The notes below the pieces were generated by a model, which did no database searches, was not told where the DNA came from, and worked only from the letters and a program-made list of their open reading frames with translations. The position numbers were made by a program, and so were the translations under genes. A DNA stretch of 64,000 bases from Chelydra serpentina (lineage: Eukaryota > Chordata > Testudines > Chelydridae), in contig JBAIAC010000035.1 of assembly GCA_037349315.1 (NCBI GenBank), positions 11,484,501-11,548,500 of the forward strand. The letters are read 5' to 3'. Positions within the stretch are counted from its first letter, which is position 1; every line of letters begins with the position of its first letter. This document shows positions 35,997 to 46,394 of the stretch, one piece after another.

Positions 35997-38900
35997 GAAA
36001 GGTATTTTGGTGGTACTCTTACTTGTCAGTACTGTGAAGTAGCCATTAAGGTCCAGCTTCTCAGACCCTTACTCAAGTTGCGTGGCACCTTTACTTTACA
36101 AATATTTTGCTTAATTAAAACTTTTCAGAAGGCCTCCGCCATGGTCCATGACACTTTCTACCACTGAAAGTAGTAATGATTGATGCTACCCTCCAGCAGT
36201 TCCCAGCCATCCCATGATACTTTTATGATTACGATTTAATGCAGTCCTAACAGTGTTACACACCTCCTAGTGTGCCTAGGCTAGCAAACGGTTTGAAAAA
36301 AACCCATCAGGAGGAATGCCTGACGAAGGGTGGATGGACCTCACCCTCTCTCACCAACATGCTAACACCACCTCACATCCTTTCTTTATTATTTGTTACT
36401 TCAGTATCTCTACAGTGCCGCACTTGCAACCAAAACACATTTTCTAATTGCAAAATATGTAGGCCTCGATGCACCCCTAAGTCTCTGTAGGTTTCTGCTA
36501 GTGTAGACCTTGGAGGAGGTGCCAGCAATGGGAAGACATGAGGAGGAGGATTTGGCGGTGAAAAGTGATATGATCCTTGCATCCGCTATGGTGCAGCACA
36601 GTACTGCTCCAAAGAGAGTATAGGTGGTTGGTGAGGGTAAGTGTGGCCAGGAAAACTAGAGGGGATACTGGTGCCTATGGAGGCATGATGCAACTTAAAG
36701 CTGCCCTTCCCCCCGCAGAAACCCTGATGAAACACAATAGTAGCTGGGGTAGAAGGATCCTGGCTGCTGCTGGAATGTTTAATTAACATTTCCTTGTGCC
36801 AGCTTTAGTAAATCTAGCCCAGGGCCTTAAATAATGTTGCTGATTTTTTTCATGTCACTAATACTACTAAGTCCACATGAAATATTTGTTGCATATCTAC
36901 TCCATTTTAATTTCAAAATCTTTACAGGAAAATGAAAGACCGTTTCTGTGGGTGGAAGTCTACCACTTAGTCACCAAAAAACAAAAACAAAAAACACAAA
37001 ACCCCATCAATTTTTATTCCAAAATGGTAACTTTTCCCTATGAAAATGTGTGTGTGTTTGGGGAAGGGGGGAATGCCTGAAGAAAAGGTATATTTTTTCT
37101 CCGACACTGATTTTTGCAATATTTGCTGTCAACAATGACAAAGTTTCACGCAGGATCAAATTCATAAACATTCAAGAAAATAACTGATTTTGTATATGGG
37201 TAGTCAAAAAGCAAAAGAACGGTAGCATGTCACAGCCCCAGTAAGTTACATTAAATTTGCAAATCAGCCGACAACTCTTTCGTTCAAATTATAATGAAGG
37301 TTATTGCCCTTAAATGACTTAACTGCCTCAAAAATAGAGAGAAATATCATCACTTTTCTTCCTTGTTGAGTGGGGAAATAATTTTCCAAGCTATTTTATT
37401 ATATGTTTTAATTATTACTCACCTGGCAAATAAGACTCCTGGGGGCTTCTCTCTATTTTGTACCCTTGGAAAATCTACTTCTGTAATGAAATTCTGCTAA
37501 ATGCATTATTCACAGCTGACCAAGGGATATGATAAATAACCAGCTTCTTACAAAATGCTTAGTTATGAACATCTCTGTGCGATATAAATACTCCATATAT
37601 GATTTCTGCCACTCATACAATGAAATATGTATTTCTGAAGAAAAGAGTGGGAATGTTGCAATAGTGCCCAGAAATACTGGAGGGGATGCCAATCAGTTAG
37701 AAGATAGGCTGTTGTTGCTATGGCTCTGTAGTATTTGGATGGTTGGTGGCCAGTCAATGCCCTAGTTCCCTGGAAGGAGAGAGAACTTCATTTTATGGAT
37801 ACTGCTGTCCAAAATCACCCTCAAATGTTCCTGGGTAACTGTATATCGCCCCACTTTCTGGGTGACTAGACATCAGCCCATATGAAATTTTACTAGTTGC
37901 ACTAGGTACCAAGTGCATAGGAATTCATTGGAGATGTGTGGGTGTATGAGACAGTGAGAGAGAATTTGTTTTAATTAGCCCAATGTTGAAAATTTTTAAA
38001 ATAATTTGAGCAGAAAAAGCAAAAATATCAAAATCAGCCTTTCTGTCCCTCTGTTAACATTGAAGCTTTTACCAGCATGAGCTCTTTGAGGACATCAGAT
38101 AAACCTTTTTCTTGTGCAGAACCTCTTAGCTGCTGGAGAGTATATCTTTATTTCGATCTTGCAAGTTATTCATTAGCAGAAAAAATGATAGTTTTATTGT
38201 GCTGTCCTTTTGAACAAGTGGATAGTTTGACTTCTCCGTGTAATCTGAAGAATCACAGCTTTTGGGTACCGTAAAGTATAGAGGCACGCTGATTGTAATA
38301 GAGACGTGGCAATGCACTCTCCATTTGACGTGAATGCCCAGCTATCATTAGCTCTATTATCCCCTTTGCTATTGAATTCTACTATAGCATTCGTTTTAAA
38401 ATATTGAAGTTCAAAGTGAATGTGGTACACAGTGCACGACCCCATATGTGCCTTGTCTTCTGTACCAAGTATGTGAAGCAGCATTTAAGTCCAGTGAAGT
38501 GGTACTCAAGTCCTTAATTGGAGTTATGTACCCACGGGGAGGAGAAAATACTTCAAATCTTCAAGAAATCTCTACATGGATCAGAAAGAGAAATGCATCT
38601 AATTTAGTTAATAAAGCATCCTGCAGGCACCGTATGTCATCACTAAGCATTTATGATTGACTTTTTATTGCCGCTAAACATTATGGGTCACAAAACTGAG
38701 AATTTGACATTTCTAAAAGGCTATATCCCATCCTTTGTCATGTTTCATTTAGTTTAACATTTTGTTTCAGTAAGGATGGGGGGAAACACATTTCCCTCAT
38801 ATGATCTAGTTGTATCCATGTGTGGAGCATGGGGGAAATTATATGTGCCTTGGTTTATCTGCTTGATGTTATTCTGTCTGAATACAGGGAGTTACCCCAA

Positions 38901-40189
38901 AAGGGGATTGTTACAAGAACAAGCAGGAAACTAAACAGTGGCCAGAGATAAGACATCTTTGGATAAATAACGACAAAGGTGTTCAGGGAACACAGACTAG
39001 AACATTAACTGGGAAGATGATATTTCCAGACACCAGCCAGAATTACCGTCAGTTTTCCAAAGCTGAGGGGACAAGATCAAAATGACACTAAGCAGTCTCT
39101 AGAGAGAGAGGATGGGTTCCCTCCTCCCCCCCCAGTAGTCTGGGGGCTGTATGCAGACAGCAGTTGGACAGAGACAGTAGTCCTGTGTGTGATTCCACCC
39201 AGAGAGAGGTCAAGGTAATGAGACCTGTCACCTGGGTGGTCTGATTTGAGCGGGCCCCATAGCCATGAGATTACAGTTAGCAAAACAAGGTTTTGTAGGT
39301 TGGTGATCCAGTCTAAAGTGGGGTGAACCGTGGGGTCCACTCTGGAGGAGGTGCAGGTTGAGTCCTGTCACTTGGAAAGAGTACCCTGGAGAGAGATCAC
39401 AGCTGCAACTTTCACCTGAACCATGACACCATGTTCGTGAAGGGGGAGGGGGGGGATTGTCTGTAATATTTTAAGGAAGAGGGAATTAGAAAAGAGGTGG
39501 AAATGAGGATGTAAACCTTTAGGAATGGACAGATAATGCATATTCTCCTTTCTGTGCTCCCTATATCTCCTCAAACAGAAAAAATCCAAAAAGAAGCTGA
39601 GACAAGTTTGTGTTAAATGACTCATCCACACAACAAGTCTTGCTAGAGGAATACCTACAGCTATTGGAGTTGTGATCGTGTCAGATGTAATAAGCTAAGT
39701 AAAGTTGAGGCTAGTCAATACTTGGAAGGGAGATATCCAAGGGGAATCAAAGAACTTCAAGGACTCCTGGTGACTTACTATGTGGGATTCTTTCCTCTGG
39801 GTCAGTAGTGAAAAAATCCCCCAGCAGGTGTCAAGATTACAGAGACCCAGCACACCATGATTAGAGTGAATGCAAGACTGACTTTATTCTGTTTACACAG
39901 ACCCTTACCTCCTTGCTCTATACCCCCTGGAGGCAGCTATAAATGTTCACAACTAACACCACATCCCTTTCTGAAAGGGGAAGGGTAATAAAACCTTTAT
40001 CCAAATTTTATATTAAACAACAACATATAACAAGAATAAAATATTAACATGAATAAACAGCGCCATGAAGGACTGGGTAGACTTCCTGAACCTTTGATCT
40101 TGTGTCAGGGTTTTATTCTGCCCTTTTAAGACATTTGGCGACTAGTCTCTGACTTTCTTTAATTCTCAAGATCTTATGTAGTAATCCAG
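35997..40189. other. no gene recognised
   Basis: About 4.2 kb. The last 1.3 kb (38.9-40.2 kb) is GC-richer, with strings such as 'ggaggcagctataaatg' at about 39930, and might be the LTR side of the Gypsy remnant that follows, but I could not find LTR ends. The small frames at 36272-37765 and 38077-38660 are not recognisable. Confidence 0.4.
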
Positions 40190-41314
40190 GAATGCAGGAG
40201 GCTGCTTTTATTTTACTAGATCTGTTCTTGCAGAGAGAGGAGTAGTAGGACCGGTGGCAGTTTTATGTGAGCAGATGGGGTGTTGTTCACAGGTTCAGTC
40301 TCTTGGTAGTGATCATGGTGAACTGGAGAGCTACCTGGTGACACAAGATGACACTGGTTCTGATGGATGATTCCTGCTGGCACACTAACCAAGTAGGATC
40401 AAGGTGTCCTGGCACTGTCCACTTTTCTTGAGAATCTCTCACTCAGACATGATCTCCTGGATTCAGTACTCCAAGGGATTTGACTCAATGGCACCTGTCA
40501 AAGTCCCTTTTCTGATGGCTTTTATACTGATCTTCCTTCTCCTGTGGTCTCAGGAAGCCAACAAGGATCTATTCTGGAAAGGATGGTTAGGATAGTGGAC
40601 TCAACTTCCTTCCCATCAACAGTTCTGCAGGGCTGAATTCATTTGCTAGAGGTGCTGATTGGTATTCCAATAGGGAAAGATGAGGAACTGAGGATTTTGA
40701 AAGAAGTTGTTTTATTGTCTTTTCTATACATTCTGCTTCGCCATTTACTCTGAAGGATCTGTGGACTGGATGTGACCTCAGTGAAACCATAGTTATCTGC
40801 AAATCTCTTAAAGGTGTTGTAGGAAACTTGAGGATCACTGTCAGAGATGATCTGCTATGGAATCCCGAAATGGACAAAGATAGGTATTATCCTCTCCACA
40901 GCTGTACTTGATGTGTTGAGATGCTTGGCAACTTCAATGAATCTTGAGAAATAATCAGTCACCAAAAGATTGGTTCTGTTATCTAGACAGAACTCTAGAC
41001 AGAAAAGATCAATCCTGACTTTCTGCCATGATCTGTCTGGTAGAGCAGATGGTAGTAACTGTTCTGATGGACTGTTTCTCATGCGAGAACAAATATATCA
41101 TTTCTCAACTTTTGGTTGCCGTTTGTTCAGCCCAGGCCACCAAACAGACTGTTTGGCTCTCTCCCCGCATTTTATAATGCCTTGGTATCCTTCATGCAGT
41201 CTGTCAAGGATTTCCTGTTTCAGTGATGCAAGACTGGACCTCTTTCGCAACAAAACTTGGATTATGATAAGACCCCTGGAAACTGCCCGATATGGTTTTA
41301 TAGAGGTTTCTTAC
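40190..41314 (-). pseudogene. Ty3/Gypsy integrase remnant
   Basis: On the minus strand, in order: a zinc-finger-like stretch ending 'QSVWWPGLNKRQPKVEK' with 'YICSRM'; then 'LPDRSWQKVRIDLF' (first acidic residue of the integrase core) and 'LLVTDYFSRFIEVAKH'; a degraded middle Asp box; 'GEAECIEKTIKQLL' (the Glu) and 'YSPAELLMGRKL-like'. After this, a basic C-terminal tail runs to about 40190. This is the standard HHCC-DDE-GPY/F layout of Ty3/Gypsy polymerases. Frames are broken. The upstream part lies beyond the Harbinger at 45815-45970. Confidence 0.8.
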
Positions 41315-41317
41315 TTA
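41315..41317 (+). other. target-site duplication TTA (left)
   Basis: TTA stands directly before GGGTATGTC and again at 45812-45814 after the right terminal repeat. TTA/TAA is the PIF/Harbinger target. Confidence 0.85.
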
Positions 41318-41337
41318 GGGTATGTCTACACTACGAG
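41318..41337 (+). repeat. left terminal inverted repeat
   Basis: GGGTATGTCTACACTACGAG. It pairs with 45792-45811. Confidence 0.85.
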
Positions 41338-41693
41338 AGTAGTTTGATTTTACTTAATCCGATTTTTTGAAACCGATATTACGAAGTCGAACGTGTGTGT
41401 CCACACTAAGCACAGTAATTTGACTTTGAGTCCACAGTAACGGTGCAAGCGTCGACATTGCAAGCGGTGCACTGTGGGTAGCTATCCCACAGTTCCCGCA
41501 GTCCCCGCTGCCCATTGGAATTCTGGGTCAAGCCCCCAATGCCTGCTGGGGCAAAAAATGTGTTGCGGATGGTTTTGGGTAACTGTCATCATTCAACCCT
41601 CATTCCCCCCCTCCTTCCGTGAAAGCGGCGGCAGGCAATCATTTTGCGCCCTTTTCCCTTGATTGACAGCACGGACGCCATAGCACCACGAGC

Positions 41694-42977
41694 ATGGAGC
41701 CCGCTGCGATCATCGCAGCAGTTATGGCCGTTGTCAACACCTCGCGCCTCATCGTCCACCTTATTCAGAGGCAGATGTTGAGAAATCGGGCGAGGAGGCT
41801 ACGGCAATGCGGTGAGGACAGTGACGATGACAGGGACACAGACCTCTCTCAAAGCACAGGACCCCGCAAAGTGGACGTCATGGTGGCAGTGGGTCATGTT
41901 GATGCAGTGGAATGCCGATTCTGGGCCCGGGAAACAAGCACAGACTGGTGGGACCGCATAGTGCTGCAGGTCTGGGATGAATCCCAGTGGCTGCAAAACT
42001 TTCAAATGCGTAAGAACACTTTCCTTGAACTTTGTGACTTGCTGTCCCCTTCCCTCAAGTGCCAGGACACCAGGATGCGAGCAGCCCTGACAGTCCAGAA
42101 GCGAGTGGCCATAGCCCTCTGGAAGCCTGCAACGCCTGACAGCTACCGCTCAGTCGCGAATCACTTTGGAGTGGGTAAATCTACCGTGGGGGTTGCTGTG
42201 ATGCAAGTAGCCAACGCAATCGTGGAGCTGCTGCTATCAAAGGTAGTGACCCTGGGAAATGTGCAGGCGATAATAGATAGCTTCACTGCGATGGGATTTC
42301 CAAACTGCGGTGGGGCTATAGACGGAACTCACATCCCTATCCTGGGACCAGACCACCAGGGCAGCCAGTACATTAACCGAAAGGGCTACTTTTCAATGGT
42401 GCTGCAAGCACTGGTGGATCATAAGGGACGTTTCACCAACATCTACGTCATATGGCCGGGAAAGGTTCATGACGCTCGCGTTTTCACGAACTCTGGTCTG
42501 TTTAGACGGCTGCAGGAAGGTATTTACTTCCTGGACCAGAAAATAACTGTTGGGGATGTGGAGATGCCTATAGTGATCCTTGGGGACCCAGCCTACTCGC
42601 TAATGCCCTGGGTCATGAAGCCATACACAGGCGCCCTGGACAGTGATAAGGAGCTCTTCAACTACAGGCTGAGCAAGTGCAGAATGGTGGTGGAGTGTGC
42701 TTTCGGACGTTTGAAGGGGCGCTGGAGAAGCTTACTGACTCGCTCAGATCTCAGCGAAACCAATATCCCCATTGTTATTGCGGCTTGCTGTGTGCTCCAC
42801 AATCTGTGTGAGAGCAAGGGGAAGATGTTTATGGCGGGGTGGGAGGTTGAGGCAAATCGCCTAGCCGCTGATTACGCACAGCCAGACACCCGGGCAATTA
42901 GAAGAGCCCAGCGGAACGTGCTGTGCATCCGGGAAGCTTTGAAAACTAGCTTCAAGACTGACCAGGGTGACCAGTGA
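41694..42977 (+). CDS. PIF/Harbinger transposase (DDE_Tnp_4 type)
   Basis: Catalyses excision and insertion of the element, acting in the nucleus with its Myb-like partner. 427 codons, uninterrupted. An acidic patch 'EDSDDDRDTD' is at about residues 41-50. A helix-turn-helix-like segment 'VANHFGVGKSTV' is at about 154-165. The catalytic Asp210 lies in 'GGAIDGTHIPI', a conserved 'VHDARVF' is near 258-264, Asp298 lies in 'LGDPAYSLMPW', and Glu334 in 'MVVECAFGRLKGRW', giving a D-35-E spacing. All three catalytic residues are present. It ends in a 'CCVLHNLCE' box at about 365-373. The first ATG is used: it is the most upstream in frame and follows 'gcatgg'. HARBI1-like host genes are close in sequence, but the terminal repeats and TTA duplication show this is a transposon copy. 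Confidence 0.93.
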   Translation: MEPAAIIAAVMAVVNTSRLIVHLIQRQMLRNRARRLRQCGEDSDDDRDTDLSQSTGPRKVDVMVAVGHVDAVECRFWARETSTDWWDRIVLQVWDESQWLQNFQMRKNTFLELCDLLSPSLKCQDTRMRAALTVQKRVAIALWKPATPDSYRSVANHFGVGKSTVGVAVMQVANAIVELLLSKVVTLGNVQAIIDSFTAMGFPNCGGAIDGTHIPILGPDHQGSQYINRKGYFSMVLQALVDHKGRFTNIYVIWPGKVHDARVFTNSGLFRRLQEGIYFLDQKITVGDVEMPIVILGDPAYSLMPWVMKPYTGALDSDKELFNYRLSKCRMVVECAFGRLKGRWRSLLTRSDLSETNIPIVIAACCVLHNLCESKGKMFMAGWEVEANRLAADYAQPDTRAIRRAQRNVLCIREALKTSFKTDQGDQ

Positions 42978-43099
42978 CTCTTCCGTTTGTTTAACCATGA
43001 GGTGAACCTGCACCCATTTCTTTACCCTGTTAATATTGCCTATCCTCTCCAATTACCAACCTCCTTCCCCCCTTCCAACACACCTTCCTTTAAAAAGAA

Positions 43100-43105
43100 A
43101 ATAAA
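43100..43105 (+). promoter_or_regulatory. poly(A) signal of transposase
   Basis: AATAAA about 123 bases after the stop codon, in 'aagaaaataaaggcaac'. It probably ends the transposase mRNA. Confidence 0.6.
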
Positions 43106-44143
43106 GGCAACATTGTTCAACAAACACGTATTTTTTGTTAAGGATTTTTCAGTAAAGGGAGGGAACTGGGATGGAGGCTAGGGTGGGGTGCGGGTGGAGG
43201 GAAGGAAAGGACGCTTCAAAACTTGGGGAATTACAGCCTTCTGCTACTGGAGCAGTCCGCAGGGGTGGACTGGTTGTTTCCATGGAGCCTGCCACCCCTC
43301 GTTTTTGGGACTCTGGTTGAGGGGGCTATGGGACTTGGGGGCGGGGGAGGGCGGTTAGAGATCTCCTGCAGCGGGGCTCTGTCCTCCTGCCTCCGGTCCT
43401 GCAGAACATCCACCAGATGCCGGAGCATGTCCGTTTGCTCCTGCATTAACCCAAGCAGCGCCTCAGTCACCCGCTGGTCTTCCAGCCGCCACCTATCATC
43501 GCGAGCATCCTTCCTCTCCTCACGAGCATCCTGCCTGTTCTCACGGGCGTCCCGCCTCTCCTCCCGTTCACTGGCTGATCGCTTGTATTGTGAAATGGTC
43601 TCTCTCCACTTACTCTGCTGGGCTACCTCAGTGCGGGAGCACTGCATGAGTTCGGAGAACATCTCGTCTCGTGTGCGTTTCTTTCGCCGCCTTATCTGTG
43701 ACAGCCTTTGTGCCGGGGGAACCCTAGAGACAGTTGCAGCTGTGGGATGAAAAAAAGGGAGTGAATTCTTTACAAAGATAAATTTCCCAGAACAATGAAT
43801 ACAGTCTTTCCCGGTGAACAAGACCATGCACACTACCTATCACATTTGCTTTCAGTACAAGGTCGCATTTAGAATCTTTATATTGAGTGCCTGGGGTCTT
43901 GGTGTGCAGATCACACAAGTGGGGCCGGGCAACGGAATTCGGCTAGCAGGCGGACATGGTAAGCCGTAGACTTTTGGCTGCTGAAAGCTTACTTTACAGC
44001 AGCGCCCTCCTTTCCCGTTCCAAGCAGAGCCCCTACAGTTGGCCAGTTACTGCTGCACTGTGCGTGTTAACGTGCAGCGGCAGAGACCACAGTAACCCCA
44101 GCCATCCCATTCTGTGGGATGGTCGGTTTAGCCTTCACCTGAA

Positions 44144-44383
44144 CGCTTGGCTGGTATCTGGAAAGATCCCTGCAAGCTGCCGGCGAACCGCTCAGCATGA
44201 ACGGTCCGCCTCCCCGTCCCCACCGCTTGGCTGGTCTCGGGAAAGATCCCTGCAAGCTGCCGGCGAACCGCTCAGCATGAACGGTCCGCCTCCCCGTCCC
44301 CACCGCTTGGCTGGTCTCGGGAAAGATCCCTGCAAGCTGCCGGCGAACCGCTCAGCAGGAACGTTCCCCCTCCTCGCCCCCAC
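44144..44383 (+). repeat. 80-bp tandem repeat, three copies
   Basis: Copies begin at 44144, 44224 and 44304 with 'cgcttggctgg' and contain 'aagatccctgcaagctgccg', 'cgaaccgctcagca' and 'ggtccgcctccccgtcccca'. Copies two and three are nearly identical; the last diverges at its end. The open frames over it on both strands are periodic shadows. Confidence 0.9.
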
Positions 44384-44469
44384 CGCGTGGAAACCGTAGG
44401 GTAGATTTTTTTAAAGGAACAGGCAACCAGTCCCCGTAATAAAATTCACGTAATTCCAACCAGGTCACC

Positions 44470-44760
44470 ATGACTGATATCACTCTGATGAGGATTACGC
44501 AGACAGAGAAAGACCGTATGCTGCGTGAATGCCAGCAAACACCGGGGCCATATGCCGCCCTGCTTTGTCAGGCAATGATACCGGAGTACCTGCTACTGGC
44601 CTGGCGCGGCAAAGTTTCCTACCATGGAGGACACAATAAGGCCGCTCTCCCCAGAAACCTTCTGCAAAGGCTTTCACAGTACCTCCAGGAGAGCTTCATG
44701 GAGATGTCCCAGGAGGATTTCTGCTCTATCCCCACACATGTTAACAGACTTTTCCAGTAG
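44470..44760 (+). CDS. small Harbinger passenger ORF, unknown function
   Basis: 96 codons: starts 'MTDITLMRITQTEKDRML', runs through 'CQQTPGPYAALLCQAMIPEY' and 'LLAWRGKVSYHGGHNKAALP', and ends 'SIPTHVNRLFQ'. No known domain, signal peptide or membrane segment. The start is in a good context (gtcaccATGa), and an AATAAA follows 39 bases after the stop, so it looks like a complete small gene with its own 3' end. It lies on the plus strand inside the Myb-like gene's intron. I recall similar reading frames in related turtle Harbinger repeats, which would support selection, but I cannot check this. It could also be an old captured fragment. No function is assigned. Confidence 0.55.
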   Translation: MTDITLMRITQTEKDRMLRECQQTPGPYAALLCQAMIPEYLLLAWRGKVSYHGGHNKAALPRNLLQRLSQYLQESFMEMSQEDFCSIPTHVNRLFQ

Positions 44761-44798
44761 CTGCACTGGCCACGAATGCAGCTAAAGCACCTAGGTCA

Positions 44799-44804
44799 AA
44801 TAAA
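44799..44804 (+). promoter_or_regulatory. poly(A) signal of the 96-codon ORF
   Basis: AATAAA within 'gtcaaataaatcatta', placed 39 bases after the stop at 44760. Confidence 0.5.
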
Positions 44805-45452
44805 TCATTAAAAACCCATTGCTAAAATACTATGTCTATTCTATTCAAAAGATATGTTTTGAACACTCACCTACTGATCCTTCCCCTGATTCACGGTCCG
44901 GGATAACGTCTTGGGAGAGTTGGTAGGGGATCTCCGTCAGGGTAATGAAGAGATCCTGGCTGTCGGGGAAATCAGCGTTCAAAGTGCTGTCGACTGCCTC
45001 GTCCTCCTCATCTCCTTCATCATCTTCCCCGTCCGTGAAAACCTCTGAGAAGCGATCAATGAGAATACCCCATCGTCGGAGTCCACGGACAGGGGTGGGG
45101 TAGTGGTGGCGGCCCCACCCAAGATAGCATGCAGTGAAGCGTAGAAACGGCATGTCTGGGGCTGAGACCCGGAGCGCCCGTTGGACTGTTTGGTCTTCTG
45201 GTACACTTGTCTCAGCTCCTTGATTTTCACGCGGCACTGCTGTATCCTCTGTCCGTCATTGCCGCATAGATTTTAGCATTCCGTCTTTTAGATCGCAGCT
45301 CTGATAGCACGGACTCATCTCCCCATACAGATATCAGATCCAACACTTCCCGATGAGTCCATGCTGGAGCCCTCTTTCGATTCTGGGATTGCATGGTCAC
45401 CTCTGCTGGAGAGCTCTGCATCGTTACCAGTGCTGCTGAGCTCGCCACGATG

Positions 45453-45505
45453 TCCAAACAGGAAATGAAATTCAAACTGGCCAAACAGGAAATGGAATTC
45501 AAATG
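45453..45505. repeat. short tandem duplication
   Basis: Two copies of about 27 bp, 'aaacaggaaatgaaattc' and 'aaacaggaaatggaattc', lie just upstream of the chosen start of the Myb-like gene on the minus strand. Confidence 0.7.
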
Positions 45506-45791
45506 TTCCCGGGTCTTTTCCTGTGTGGCTGGGCAGAGCATCCAAGCTTGGACTGCCGTCCAGAGTGTCCAGAGAGTGGTGCACTGTGGGATAGGTCCTG
45601 GAGCTATTAGCGTCGAATTCCATCCACACTAATCCTAATTCGACATGGCCATGTCAATTTTAGCGCTACTCCCCTCGTCGGGGAGGAGTACAAAAATTGA
45701 TGTAAAGAGCCCTTTATGTCGAAATAAATAGCTTCGTTGTGTGGATGGGTGCAGGGTTAATTCGATTTAACACTGCTAAATTCAACATAAA

Positions 45792-45811
45792 CTCCTAGTG
45801 TAGACCAGGCC
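45792..45811 (-). repeat. right terminal inverted repeat
   Basis: Reversed it reads GGCCTGGTCTACACTAGGAG, partner of 41318-41337. Confidence 0.85.
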
Positions 45812-45814
45812 TTA

Positions 45815-45970
45815 GTTTGTTTTGTCCAGCGTTATTTCCAGTGAGTCATGAGTTGACTCAGGAATTCATCTGCCTCTTGCTTCTTTTTCAGTTCTTGCGG
45901 GCCAAGAGCCAAAAAAGATTTTTTACAGCCAAGGATAGTGTCCATTAAACATAAAAGGAAAAATGTTTGC
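45815..45970 (-). pseudogene. Ty3/Gypsy remnant, part upstream of the integrase
   Basis: Minus-strand reading 'ELKKKQEADEFLSQLMTHWK' lies in the position of the RNase H-integrase linker of a Gypsy polymerase. It leads across the Harbinger insertion into the finger at 41083-41311. This confirms that the Harbinger split an existing Gypsy copy. Confidence 0.5.
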
Positions 45971-46394
45971 CTCTTTGTGTATATGGGTTCAGGTGTGTAG
46001 GCAGGCTGTGGAGAGACCTGATTTAAATTCTTCTCTCTCTATTGGAAGGAGAGAGATAAATCAAAAATTAACTTAAATTCTATTCCCTCTTCTTTGCTGA
46101 TTCCCCTGCCCCCGATGTTGTAGGAAAATATAACTTGTAAATTCTACCTTAAGCACTTTACACTGAGAGTTTGTGTGGTTATGTTAAAATAAGGGATCCT
46201 CACAACCATATTTCAAATGTCCACCTTATTCACAAGTGTTATCCTGTGTATACTAGAGTGACCAAGGCAGCAGTTTGTTTAGACTCTGCATCCTCCAAGC
46301 CGATGATCTGGGGTCTGTTGGTGTTACGCAAAGGAGAAGCAAACGACTACTTTGCATTATCAGTTCCCATGATACAAACTGCCTTATGATCAGA

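Larger units (their letters stand above)
43741..44870 (-). other. intron of the Myb-like gene
   Basis: Minus-strand donor G|GTGAGT (44870 downward) and acceptor TTTTTTTCATCCCACAG| (ending 43740). Joining the exons keeps the frame across the junction. The intron holds a tandem repeat and a plus-strand ORF. The exact splice use is inferred. Confidence 0.65.
43231..45421 (-). pseudogene. Myb/SANT-like Harbinger partner, two exons, frameshifted
   Basis: In PIF/Harbinger elements this DNA-binding partner helps the transposase reach the nucleus and the ends. Exon 1 runs from about 45421 to 44871; an ATG at 45421 reads 'MQSSPAEV'. It contains 'RKRAPAWTHREVLDLISVWG' (the Trp-rich trihelix/SANT start), 'ELRSKRRNAKIYAAM', 'IKELRQVYQKTKQSNGRSGS' and an acidic stretch near 45000. 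A donor GTGAGT is at 44870-44865 and a pyrimidine-rich acceptor ends at 43740. Exon 2 (43739-43231) continues in frame as 'ATVSRVPPAQRLSQIRRRKK' plus a charged Arg/Glu-rich coil. Two apparent frameshifts, near 45230 (small deletion in the DNA-binding domain) and near 45050, break the frame. Confidence 0.75.
41318..45811 (+). mobile_element. PIF/Harbinger DNA transposon, autonomous-type
   Basis: A 4,494-bp element. Left end GGGTATGTCTACACTACGAG; the reversed right end is GGCCTGGTCTACACTAGGAG. They share GTCTACACTA. It carries a full-length transposase, a Myb/SANT-like partner on the opposite strand, and a third small ORF. PIF/Harbinger elements usually encode exactly such a transposase plus Myb-like pair. 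The GGxxTxGTCTACACTA-type ends match the MITEs at 5991, 13817, 22725, 46395 and 63923, so those may have been mobilised by a relative. It is inserted in the Gypsy remnant. Confidence 0.92.

Noticed and set aside
41694..42977. Domesticated HARBI1 host gene
   Set aside because: The frame sits inside terminal inverted repeats with a TTA duplication and beside its Myb-like partner, so it is a transposon copy.
43956..44399. 147-codon plus-strand frame and its minus-strand shadows
   Set aside because: Made by the 80-bp tandem repeat. The repeat length is not a multiple of 3 and the peptide shows the same bases in shifted frames.
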